Shown: positions 41,399-49,342 of the stretch, piece after piece
Layout: the number at the start of each line of letters is the position of its first letter
How positions within the stretch are numbered: the stretch's first letter is position 1
NCBI RefSeq assembly: GCF_000280905.1
Contig: NZ_ALAP01000070.1
Coordinates: forward strand, 35,843 to 99,842
Length of the DNA stretch: 64,000 nucleotides
Direction of reading: 5' to 3'
Origin: Streptomyces sp. AA1529
Lineage (GTDB): Bacteria; Actinomycetota; Actinomycetes; Streptomycetales; Streptomycetaceae
Notes under the pieces: generated by a model
Databases searched by the model: none
Seen by the model: only the letters and a program-made list of their open reading frames with translations
Told to the model about the DNA's origin: nothing
Position numbers and translations under genes: made by a program

Positions 41399-41412
41399 TT
41401 AACGCGCGTAGA
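41399..41412 (-). promoter_or_regulatory. Variant nucleoside-regulon site upstream of the importer operon
   Basis: In the operon direction it reads TCTACGCGCGTTAATC: the left half and ACGCGCGT core match the punA/deoC/add sites but the right half is TTA instead of TAG. TAATCT, overlapping it, is a possible -10. It is 78 bases upstream of the lipoprotein start. Confidence 0.6.
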
Positions 41413-41832
41413 TTTCCAGCAGAAGAAGACGGGAACCGCTGTTATCGGATCGTCGCGAACGGCGCCCTGATATGCACTTTTGACCCTTTTGTGGCGGTGC
41501 GGAATTTCCCCTGTCCCGGGGTAAGGGCGAAATGCACGGCGCCGAGCAGGACCACTGCCCGGGCCGCCGTGTCCCCGGCGGTGGCATGGATCACTGCCCT
41601 GGCCCTGCCGCCGGGCAGCGGGTGGGGCCGAGGTCGGCCGAGCGGCGCGGGTGGCGCGGGTCGGCCGAGCGGCAGGGTGGCGCGGGTGGCGCCGGTGGCC
41701 CGGGTGGCGCCGGTGGCGCGGGTGGCGCCGGAGTACGTCGGGGCCTCCGGCCCTCGGTTCGCCGGTCCGGGCGGCCGGGTCGCGGCCTCCGGGCGGGCGG
41801 GTCGCCGGCTCCGTACGGGCGGGCGGGCGGGA
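41413..41832. other. Intergenic region with GGTGGCGC(C/G)G repeats
   Basis: The 509-base gap between the importer promoter and the M20 gene end. At 41675-41730 a GGTGGCGCCGGTGGCSCG-type 12-base unit is repeated about five times. No gene or clear terminator is evident. Confidence 0.45.
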
Positions 41833-43161
41833 CTACGAACGGTGCAGCAGCGCGGCGGCGGTGAACAGTTCGACGCCGGTGGTGATCGCGGACTCGTCCG
41901 CGTCGAAATCGCCCTGGTGCAGATCGCGACTGCGGCGGTCGCCGACCGGGCGCACCCCGAGCCGGGCCATCGCGCCGGGGACGTGCTCCAGGTACCAGGA
42001 GAAGTCCTCCCCGCCCAGGCTCTGCTCCGTCGTCTCCACGGACGCCGCGCCCGAGCGGGCCGCCATCGCCTCCCGCAGCAGCGCCGTCGCGGACGGTTCG
42101 TTGACCACCGGCGGCACCCCGCGCACATAGGTCAGCTCACACTTGGCCCGGTGCAGCGTCGCCACCTCGTCGACAGCCTCGTGCACCAGGTCCGGAGCCT
42201 CCCGCCAGGTCGGCAGATTCAGGCAGCGCAGCGTACCGGAGAGCTCCGCGCGCTGCGGGATCACATTCGGCGCATGCCCCGACTCGATCCGGCCCCAGGT
42301 CAGCGACAGGCCGGAACGGGCGTCCGCCCGCCGGGCCAGCAGCGCCGGCACCTCGGTGGCCAGCTTCGCCGCCGCCGTCACCAGGTCGGTGGTCAGATGC
42401 GGCCGCGCGGTGTGGCCGCCGGCACCGCTGAGCACCACCTCCAGCCGGTCGCAGGCCGAGGTGATCGGCCCGGCCCGCAGCCCGATCCGGCCCGCGTCGA
42501 CCCGCGGGTCGCAGTGCACGGCCAGGATCGAACCGACACCGTCCAGCACCCCGCAGTCCACCGCGTCGGCGGCACCGCCGGGCAGCACCTCCTCGGCCGG
42601 CTGGAACAGCAGCCGCACCGGACGGGGCAGCGCACCCGCCTTGGCCAGCTCCGCCAGCACCAGGCCGGTGCCGAGCACGACGGTGGTGTGCACGTCGTGC
42701 CCGCAGGCGTGGGCCCGGCCGGGCACCGTCGAGCGGTAGGGCACCTCCTTGGTGTCCGGGATCGGCAGCGCGTCGATGTCCGCGCGCAGCGCCAGCATGG
42801 GCGGCGCCGCGTGGGCGGGGCCCGCCGCCTGCGGCACCGCGGCGGTCGCCGACTCCGCGGCCTGCCGGTCGGCGGCCTGCTGGTCGGCCCCTGGGCCGGG
42901 CTCGGGGTGGATGTCGCAGATCAGGCCGGTGCCCATGGCCAGCACCCGGGGGCGCAGTCCGGCACGCTCCAGGCGGGTCTTGATCGCCGTGGTCGTGCGG
43001 AACTCCTGATTGCCCAGCTCTGGGTGCATATGGAGATCGCGACGGAAGGCGATGAGCTCACGGCGGAGGGGATCGGTCAGCCGGCCGGGCAGCTCGGGAA
43101 GTACGCCGGCGGCCCCGCGTGCGTCTACCTCCGGTGCTGCAGGGGACAGGAGTTCGTTCAT
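41833..43161 (-). CDS. M20-family amidohydrolase (N-acyl amino acid hydrolase type)
   Basis: A 442-residue zinc peptidase-like amidohydrolase: RRDLHMHPELGNQEFRT, RADIDALPIPD, HACGHDVHTTVVLGTGL, LLFQPAEEVLPGGAADAV and the C-terminal SLGGEDFSWYLEHVPGA. It would cleave acyl groups from amino acids or aryl/indole conjugates; substrate unknown. A 45-residue Ala/Gln-rich insert (AADRQAAESATAAVPQAAG) interrupts the region before RADID. ATG 43161 (MNELLSPAAP) fits the family better than TTG 43218. An A+T-rich stretch near 43235-43300 is probably its promoter. Confidence 0.88.
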   Translation of the reverse strand: MNELLSPAAPEVDARGAAGVLPELPGRLTDPLRRELIAFRRDLHMHPELGNQEFRTTTAIKTRLERAGLRPRVLAMGTGLICDIHPEPGPGADQQAADRQAAESATAAVPQAAGPAHAAPPMLALRADIDALPIPDTKEVPYRSTVPGRAHACGHDVHTTVVLGTGLVLAELAKAGALPRPVRLLFQPAEEVLPGGAADAVDCGVLDGVGSILAVHCDPRVDAGRIGLRAGPITSACDRLEVVLSGAGGHTARPHLTTDLVTAAAKLATEVPALLARRADARSGLSLTWGRIESGHAPNVIPQRAELSGTLRCLNLPTWREAPDLVHEAVDEVATLHRAKCELTYVRGVPPVVNEPSATALLREAMAARSGAASVETTEQSLGGEDFSWYLEHVPGAMARLGVRPVGDRRSRDLHQGDFDADESAITTGVELFTAAALLHRS

Positions 43162-43392
43162 GGTCCGAAGAGTAGGCCCCTTGACACCGCAACTGACTAG
43201 AGATCCAGCAAAGTTCAACCTCTCAGGGGAAGAAAATCTAGGCTGGGCGGCGGTTATGTCCCTATGCGGTTGGGTATACCTGCGAAATTTTCCCGTGCCG
43301 CCTCCCGGTGGACCGGCGGGGGAAGATCAGCCGCGCGGGCCCGGGGGCGCGCGGCGGTGCCACCGCGGACTGCCCGACGGTGCCGCCGGGGC

Positions 43393-44640
43393 TCATACGC
43401 TCCGGCCCGGTGGAGCGGGCAGTGCCGAGGGCAGCCTGCGCACCCCCCGGGCCGTCCCCGTGACACCCGCGAGGAAGCCCTGGGCACGAGGCGAAGCGGT
43501 CCGGGTGAGCCAGGCCGGATCGACATCGCACACCGCCACGGTCACCGCCGTGCCCGCGAGCGCCAGCGGCAGCGTGTGGACGACGGTGGAGGGGAAACTC
43601 AGGATGGTCCTGCCGACGGGCCCGCGACGTGCGACCAGTTCGAGCGGCAGATCCGGGCGGACGATCTCCAACCCGGTGGCGGCCGTGACCTGCTGAAGCT
43701 TCTCGCTGCTCTCCCGGCGGTGGGCGAAGTACCGGGTGGCACCGTAGGCACGGGCCAGCGAGGCGACCGCCTCCAGATACCGCTCGGTGTCCACCACACC
43801 CGTCTCCACGAGCGAGGTGCCCACCAGATCGGCGCCCCGGGTCAGACGCGGCGGACCGAACCGGGCACGGGTCCAGGCGAACTCGTTCGCCGTCACGATC
43901 ACATTCTCGGGCGGCTCCACCGGCATCGAGCTGAACACCTCGACCGGGCGGGAACCGTCCCGACGCGGGGTGAGGCGGCGCCGCGCCCGACGCGAGACCG
44001 GCGCGAACAGCAATCCGCGCACCCCTCCCCGCACACCGCGCCGATGCCACCGTACGAAGCGCTCCCCCCGCGCCAGCTGGGAGACGAACTCCATGGTGGC
44101 CGTACCGTCGTCCACCACCGTGATCCGCCGCGCGGCCCGCGCGGGCGTCAGAGCCAGCAGCAGCTGCACATAGCGCGAGAAGGGATCCCCGATCACCAGG
44201 GTCCGGGCCCTGCGCACCCGGCGGGCCAGCGCAAGCAGACTGCTGAGCGCGCCGCCCACGCCGTCCCTGGCCTCCTGCCAGCTCACCGTGAACCCCTCGT
44301 CGCGGGCCAGCTCGGCCATCCGGCGCAACTGGCCGCGAGTCATCGGATCATGCGGAGGCAGCACGACGAGAGCGAGCGGCCCCACGGCGCCGGGCGCCGG
44401 ATGATTGTGCGCCCACTCCAGCACGTTGAGGAGCTGGACGGGGCTCTCCACGAAAGCGAGAGCCCCGTCCCGCGTCCCGGGGGTGGCTCCGCCCCCGGGG
44501 TCGGCAGCGGCCCGGACCGCCGGACCCGGCCCCCGGCCGGACGCACGGTCCGGGGCGCGGTCGGCGGCCGAGCGGGCCGAGGCATGTGCTGCGGGGTCGG
44601 AGGGGCTCATCGCTCCTGATGCGGAGCGGCTACGGGACAT
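43393..44640 (-). CDS. Glycosyltransferase-like protein (GT52/polysialyltransferase style)
   Basis: About 415 residues. After a 60-residue Ala/Ser/Arg-rich leader: ALAFVESPVQLLNVLEW (typical N-terminal of GT52/sialyltransferase-like proteins), VVDDGTATMEFVSQLARGE, YFAHRRESSEKL (HP-motif equivalent) and LSFPSTVVHTLPLAL (Ser motif). These resemble the CMP-sialic-acid-dependent polysialyl/sialyltransferases. It lies beside neuB-neuA, so it probably transfers or polymerises the nonulosonic acid made by that pathway, in the cytoplasm. The donor and acceptor are inferred. Confidence 0.7.
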   Translation of the reverse strand: MSRSRSASGAMSPSDPAAHASARSAADRAPDRASGRGPGPAVRAAADPGGGATPGTRDGALAFVESPVQLLNVLEWAHNHPAPGAVGPLALVVLPPHDPMTRGQLRRMAELARDEGFTVSWQEARDGVGGALSSLLALARRVRRARTLVIGDPFSRYVQLLLALTPARAARRITVVDDGTATMEFVSQLARGERFVRWHRRGVRGGVRGLLFAPVSRRARRRLTPRRDGSRPVEVFSSMPVEPPENVIVTANEFAWTRARFGPPRLTRGADLVGTSLVETGVVDTERYLEAVASLARAYGATRYFAHRRESSEKLQQVTAATGLEIVRPDLPLELVARRGPVGRTILSFPSTVVHTLPLALAGTAVTVAVCDVDPAWLTRTASPRAQGFLAGVTGTARGVRRLPSALPAPPGRSV

Positions 44641-44835
44641 GTGCGCATACGCTCCGTTCCGCTGTGCGGGGTCGGGGTGGTGATGCGGGGTCGGGGTGGT
44701 GATGCGGGGGTGCGGGTCCGCTGTGCTGTGCGGGCCGGGGGCGGGGCGGGGCTTGCGGCCCCGTCCGGGGCGGTCCCGGGCTCGGTTCCGGGGTCTGGGG
44801 CTGGGCCCGGGCTGGGGCCTGGGCCGGGGCTGGGG

Positions 44836-44861
44836 CCTGTACGGGCCGGTGCCCGTACAGG
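44836..44861 (-). terminator. Hairpin downstream of neuB
   Basis: CCTGTACGGGC and GCCCGTACAGG form 11-base arms with a four-base loop, 15 bases after the neuB stop codon. It is followed by C/G-rich CTGGGGCC repeats rather than a T-tract. It probably separates neuB from the downstream glycosyltransferase gene. Confidence 0.55.
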
Positions 44862-44876
44862 CGGCGCCCGTCCGCC

Positions 44877-45863
44877 TCAGACCGTGACCGGCTCGCGGGT
44901 CCCGGTCTCCTCCGCGGCCTCCGCACCCTCGGCCACGACACCCTTGACGCGGCGCAGCTTGCGCATCGGCGCCAGCTCGCTGTCGTACACCTTCTTCACG
45001 CCGTCGCCCAGGGACTCCTCGATGGTGCGGATGTCCCGCACCAGACGCTGGAGGCCCTGCGGCTCCACGGAAGCCGCCTGGTCGGAGCCCCACATGGCGC
45101 GGTCGAGGGTGATGTGCCGCTCGACGAAGACGGCACCGAGGGCGACCGCCGCCAGAGTGGTCTGCAGACCCGTCTCGTGGCCGCTGTAGCCGATCGGGAC
45201 GTTCGGGTAGGCGTCCTGCAGGCTGTGGATCACCCGCAGGTTCAGCTCCTCGGCCTTGGCCGGGTAGGTGGAGGTCGCGTGGCAGAGCACGATGTTCTCG
45301 CTGCCCAGCACCTCCACCGCGTGCCGGATCTGCTGCGGCGTGGACATGCCGGTGGAGAGGATGACGGTCCGCCCGGTGGCGCGCAGCGCGCGCAGCAGGT
45401 CGTCGTCGGTGAGGGAGGCCGACGCCACCTTGTGCGCCGGTACGTCGAACTTCTCCAGGAAGGCGACGGCCTCCTCGTCCCACGGAGAAGCGAACCAGTC
45501 GATGCCACGCTCGGCGCAGTGCTCGCTGATGGCGCGGTAGTCGTCCTCGCCGAACTCGACCCGGTGCCGGTAGTCGATGTACGTCATGCGGCCCCACGGA
45601 GTGTCCCGCTCCAGGTCCCACTGGTCACGCGGGGTGCAGATCTCCGGAGTCCGCTTCTGGAACTTGACCGCGTCGCAGCCCGCCTCCGCGGCGGCGTCGA
45701 TGAGGGCGAAGGCGTTGTCCAGGTCGCCGTTGTGGTTGATGCCGATCTCACCGGTGACGTAGACGGGGTGGCCGGGACCCACCGTCCGGGTGCCGAGGGT
45801 GCGGATGCGGGAGGCGCCGTGGAGGTCGCGGCGGGCGTCGGTGTGCTGGGCGTTGCTGGTCAT
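44877..45863 (-). CDS. neuB: N-acylneuraminate/Kdn-type synthase (NeuB family)
   Basis: About 328 residues. NeuB TIM barrel: VYVTGEIGINHNGDLDNAFA, DAVKFQKRTPEICTPR, DWFASPWDEEAVAFLEKF, HKVASASLTDDDLLRAL, ILSTGMSTPQQI, GYSGHETGLQTTLAA and VERHITLDRAMWGSDQAAS. The SAF antifreeze-like C-terminal domain found in full NeuB (about 345-350 residues) is absent. It condenses phosphoenolpyruvate with a mannose-type aldose (ManNAc or Man, possibly 6-phosphate). With no epimerase nearby and a phosphatase fused to NeuA, Kdn 9-phosphate is the likely product (inference). GGAA nine bases before ATG 45863 favours it over ATG 45872. Confidence 0.9.
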   Translation of the reverse strand: MTSNAQHTDARRDLHGASRIRTLGTRTVGPGHPVYVTGEIGINHNGDLDNAFALIDAAAEAGCDAVKFQKRTPEICTPRDQWDLERDTPWGRMTYIDYRHRVEFGEDDYRAISEHCAERGIDWFASPWDEEAVAFLEKFDVPAHKVASASLTDDDLLRALRATGRTVILSTGMSTPQQIRHAVEVLGSENIVLCHATSTYPAKAEELNLRVIHSLQDAYPNVPIGYSGHETGLQTTLAAVALGAVFVERHITLDRAMWGSDQAASVEPQGLQRLVRDIRTIEESLGDGVKKVYDSELAPMRKLRRVKGVVAEGAEAAEETGTREPVTV

Positions 45864-46075
45864 GTTCACCATTTCCGGGAGTTTCTTTCTCTGGTGTGTG
45901 CAAAAGGTCGTCAGGCGCTGCACGGGATGCCGGGAGCGCCGGTCCGGGTAGGGTTTGCGCTGGTCAGGAGGCGGCGGGTGGGGGGCGTCGGGGCTCCGGC
46001 GGGCTTCCTTTGTGGGTGGGCCCAACCAAGGCGGCGAGCCTGCGCCCAACCCCCACCCCCCTCACGGCCCGGCCC

Positions 46076-47356
46076 TCACAGCTCGGCCCCCACCAACCAC
46101 CCCGCGATCTCGCGGACCGCTCCCGCTCCCCCGCCGCGGGTGGTGACGGCACGGGCGGCGGCCCGCACCACGTCGTGGGCGTCCGCGACGGCGACGGGCC
46201 ATCCGGCGAGCGCGAAGCACGGCAGGTCGTTCGCGTCGTTGCCCGCGTACAGCACGCGCTCGGGCGCGATCCCCCGCTCCTCGCACCACTGCTTGAGCGC
46301 CAGGTCCTTGCGGTCGATGCCGTGCAGCACCGGCAGCCGCAGCTTGGCGGCGCGGGCCGCGACGACCGGGTTGGTCTCGGTGGAGAGGATCAGCACCTCC
46401 AGGCCGGCGCGGCGCAGCGCGGCGATGCCGAGCCCGTCTCCGCGATGGACGGCGACGGTCTCCCTGCCCTCGGCGTCGATGTGGACGCGGTCGTCGGTCT
46501 GTGTGCCGTCGAAGTCCAGTACGACGGCGTCCACGTCCTCCCGGGTCGGCAGCGCGCCCGCGCCGTCGCGGTGTGCGTCCAGCAGCGGCGCCAGCAGGCG
46601 GGCCCGGGCGAGGTCGTGCGGGTCGTCGACCTCCAGGACGCGGGCCGGGTCGGTGCGGACGACGGCCGTCCGCCCGAAGAACCGGTGGCCGGACTCGCGG
46701 AACCCCATGGCGTCCATGGCGTAGGCGGCGCCGGTCTCCAGCAGGTCCTCGGGCCGGTCCTGGCGCCGGGGGCGTACAGCCCGGTCGTGGTTGACGCCGT
46801 ACGCGCCGCCGTCGGCGCCGGAAGTCCCCGCCGCACCGGAGGCAGCACCGGGGGCGTCGCCGGAGAGGCCCGCCGGGGCGTCACCGGACCCTGCCGCCGG
46901 GGTGGCGCCGTCGCGCCAGACGAATCCGTGGAACGGCGCCACGGTCAGGGCGCTGTCCGCGCCGTCCTCGATGACGGCCGCGGCCACCTGCTCGACGTCC
47001 TCCCGCACCAGGAAGGGGCTGGTGCACTGCACGAGCAGCACGGTCTGCAGCGGTCGCCGGTGCCGCTCCTCGTAGACGTCCATGGCGTGCAGGACGGCCG
47101 TCTCGCTGCTGGCCAGGTCGCCGGCCAGGTCGGCGGGCCGGTCGACGACCTCGGCTCCGGCGGAGCGGGCCGCCTCGGCGATGGCGGGGTCGTCGGTGGA
47201 GACGACGACGTCGGTGACGTTCCGCGCGGCCAGGCACTCGCGGGCCGCGCGGGCGACGAGCGGAACGCCCGCGACCGGTGCGAGGTTCTTGGCGGCCACG
47301 CCCTTCGACCCGCCCCGGGCGGGTATCACCGCGAGCACGGCGGGGGCTGGGGACAT
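46076..47356 (-). CDS. neuA: CMP-nonulosonate cytidylyltransferase fused to HAD phosphatase
   Basis: About 426 residues, two domains. Residues 1-235: cytidylyltransferase with VLAVIPARGGSKGVAAKNLA, VVSTDDPAIAEAA, RPADLAGDLASSETAVLHAM, LLVQCTSPFLVREDV; a Gly/Ala/Ser loop of about 40 residues is inserted near residue 165. Residues 255-426: KdsC-like HAD phosphatase with VVLDFDGTQTDDRV, LILSTETNPVVAARAAKL, GNDANDLPCFALAG. The fusion would activate Kdn/Neu with CTP and remove the 9-phosphate. ATG 47356 has AGGAG six bases upstream; GTG 47596, overlapping the previous stop (GTGA), would add 80 Ser/Ala/Pro residues from a tandem repeat. Confidence 0.9.
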   Translation of the reverse strand: MSPAPAVLAVIPARGGSKGVAAKNLAPVAGVPLVARAARECLAARNVTDVVVSTDDPAIAEAARSAGAEVVDRPADLAGDLASSETAVLHAMDVYEERHRRPLQTVLLVQCTSPFLVREDVEQVAAAVIEDGADSALTVAPFHGFVWRDGATPAAGSGDAPAGLSGDAPGAASGAAGTSGADGGAYGVNHDRAVRPRRQDRPEDLLETGAAYAMDAMGFRESGHRFFGRTAVVRTDPARVLEVDDPHDLARARLLAPLLDAHRDGAGALPTREDVDAVVLDFDGTQTDDRVHIDAEGRETVAVHRGDGLGIAALRRAGLEVLILSTETNPVVAARAAKLRLPVLHGIDRKDLALKQWCEERGIAPERVLYAGNDANDLPCFALAGWPVAVADAHDVVRAAARAVTTRGGGAGAVREIAGWLVGAEL

Positions 47357-47420
47357 GTTGGCTCCTGGATGAGGCGAGGATGCGGACGGGGCGGCGCCAC
47401 CGGGCGCAGGCGGCGACGTG

Positions 47421-47483
<63 letters not shown>

Positions 47484-47592
47484 GAAGAGTGCGGCGCAGC
47501 CGGCGGCACGGGACCACCGGACGACGGCACGGGAGTACCGGACGGCGGCACGGAACGGGCACCGGACGGGGTGGCGTCACGGGGCGGCTCGG

Positions 47593-49155
47593 TCACAGTT
47601 CGCCCGCCTTCCGGATCAACGGGGCGACCCGCTGGACCCCGTGCCGGTAGGCGCCCCGGGCCGCTTCGCGGACGACGCGCCGGACGGCACCGCGACCGGC
47701 GGCGCCGAGGCCGTCGGCGGCCTCGGTGGAGCTTCGGGCGCCCGGTGATCCGTCCTGTTCGAGCCCGTAGCGCCGCAGGATGCCGGGCAGATAGCCGGGT
47801 GCGGTGCGGACGGTGTAGTACGGCGCGAGCGGCGGCAGCCCGCCGCTCGCGGCGCGGCCGACCAGGCGGGTGACCCGGTCGCGGGCCGCGGCGAAGCCGT
47901 CGCCGCCGCGCACCCCCTGCCGCAGCACCCATTTCTCGTCGGCTTCCGGGAGCAGTCCGTCGTCGAGTTCGTCCCAGGAGGCCAGGCAGCCGGAGCCGGT
48001 GAAGTAGTGGTTGCCCAGGGCTTCGCGGACGCCGAGGTCGGTGAGGACGGCCGTGGGTACACCGCGGTGCAGGGATTCGAGCGCGGCGGTCGAGCTGACC
48101 GTCACCAGCAGGCCGCCGGTGTGCCGCGCCCGGTCCAGGATCTCTCCCATGTGCCCGTAGACGAGGCGGCAGTTGGGCGGCAGTCCGCCGTTCGCGCCGT
48201 CGCGTCCGCCGGGCAGCTTGCGGACGAGCTTCTGGTAGGGAAGCTCCTCGATGTGCGTGGTGTGCTCACCGGGCTTGCTGCGCAGTTTGATCAGGACTTC
48301 GCGTTCGGGGTGGCGCAGCGCGTGCTGCACGGCCCGGCGCAGCAGGTAGGCGCGGTCGGCGCGGCCGGCCGGGACGGAGGGCTGCACGGCGAAGACCACG
48401 GTGAACGGCCCGTCGCCGGTCTCGGCCGGGGCGGGTGCCGCCGTCCCCTCCAGGAACGGCAGGGCGCACTCGGCCACGCTTCCGGCGTCGGCGCCCACGC
48501 CCTCGTACACCGCGCGGAACCGGTCCGCGTCGAAGGGCGAGTTGGCGAGGACGAGGTCGGCACCGTGCCGCAGCAGCAGTCCGTCGGTGAGCTTCTCGTA
48601 GACGACGCCGACGTAACCGGTGACGACCACGGGGCGGGCGGACAGCTCGCCGTCCGGTCCGCTTCCCACCGCGGCTCCGGCAGCGGACTCCCCGCAGGCG
48701 GCTCCGGCGGCAGCGGCCCCCCGGGAAGCGGCCCCCTCGGAAGCGGCTCCGCCGGAGGCGGCCGCCCCGGAAGCGACTCCGTCGGCCGCGGCCCGCCGCA
48801 GCCCGTGCAGCATGGCCTGCACGGCGCCGCCGACGCACGCGAGGACGACCATGTCGTAGGCGCCGGGCGCGGTGGCGGCGCGGAGGAATTCGGCGGTCGT
48901 GACCTCACGGAGGGAGTCGACGGCGACGCCGACCTCGGCGAGCTGGCGCGGCGTGGGTGTGGCACGGCCGCGCAGCAGCAGCCCGTCGACGGCGGCATCG
49001 GGGGCCAGCCTGCGGGCCGTCAGGACACCCCATTTCCACCGGGTGTCGGAATCCGCGAGGACGACCACCCGGCGGGGCGCCGACCGCTCGCCGGGGGCGG
49101 TTCCGGTCGGCGCGGCCGGGGTGTTCGGTGCGGAGGGGATTTCTCGTGAGGGCAC
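47593..49155 (-). CDS. DUF6716-like putative glycosyltransferase
   Basis: About 520 residues. VVVLADSDTRWKWGVLTARR start and RPVVVTGYVGVVYEKLTDGL, VLIKLRSKPGEHTTHIE (HP-motif-like), LVTVSSTAALESLHRGVP (Ser motif) suggest a polysialyltransferase-like GT-B fold. A Gly/Ala/Ser repeat insert (SGAAASGGAASEGAASRGAA) of about 40 residues sits in the middle. It shares the leftward unit with neuA and neuB. It is probably another transferase of the wall glycopolymer. GTG 49155 is a compromise; TTG 49194 adds 13 residues. Confidence 0.7.
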   Translation of the reverse strand: MPSREIPSAPNTPAAPTGTAPGERSAPRRVVVLADSDTRWKWGVLTARRLAPDAAVDGLLLRGRATPTPRQLAEVGVAVDSLREVTTAEFLRAATAPGAYDMVVLACVGGAVQAMLHGLRRAAADGVASGAAASGGAASEGAASRGAAAAGAACGESAAGAAVGSGPDGELSARPVVVTGYVGVVYEKLTDGLLLRHGADLVLANSPFDADRFRAVYEGVGADAGSVAECALPFLEGTAAPAPAETGDGPFTVVFAVQPSVPAGRADRAYLLRRAVQHALRHPEREVLIKLRSKPGEHTTHIEELPYQKLVRKLPGGRDGANGGLPPNCRLVYGHMGEILDRARHTGGLLVTVSSTAALESLHRGVPTAVLTDLGVREALGNHYFTGSGCLASWDELDDGLLPEADEKWVLRQGVRGGDGFAAARDRVTRLVGRAASGGLPPLAPYYTVRTAPGYLPGILRRYGLEQDGSPGARSSTEAADGLGAAGRGAVRRVVREAARGAYRHGVQRVAPLIRKAGEL

Positions 49156-49189
49156 GTCCCCGACGCTAGGAAGGGATTCCGGAAGGCGG

Positions 49190-49247
49190 CCCAACGCGGC
49201 GGCAACAGCCGGTTAACAGCACACCGACGAATACCCAACGCGGCGGC
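49190..49247. repeat. 14-base direct repeat in the divergent promoter of the glycopolymer cluster
   Basis: CCCAACGCGGCGGC at 49190-49203 and again at 49234-49247, 44 bases apart start to start. It lies between the two divergent arms of the cluster and could bind a regulator on one DNA face. Confidence 0.5.
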
Positions 49248-49329
49248 GGGAAAGGCCCGTTCACCATCCGGCCACGCGCCGTTCACCCACGGGTCCGCCG
49301 CAGGTCAAGACGGGGCGGGACGTGAACCC

Positions 49330-49342
49330 TAGGGTCCTTCGG
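49330..49342 (+). promoter_or_regulatory. Candidate leaderless -10 of the GT2 gene
   Basis: TAGGGT (49330-49335) is seven bases before GTG 49343 and supports that start over GTG 49322. No strong -35 is seen. Confidence 0.35.

Noticed and set aside
43162..43218. TTG 43218 start for the M20 amidohydrolase
   Set aside because: The ribosome-like GAGAGG is only one base from the TTG, and the added residues are not family-like.
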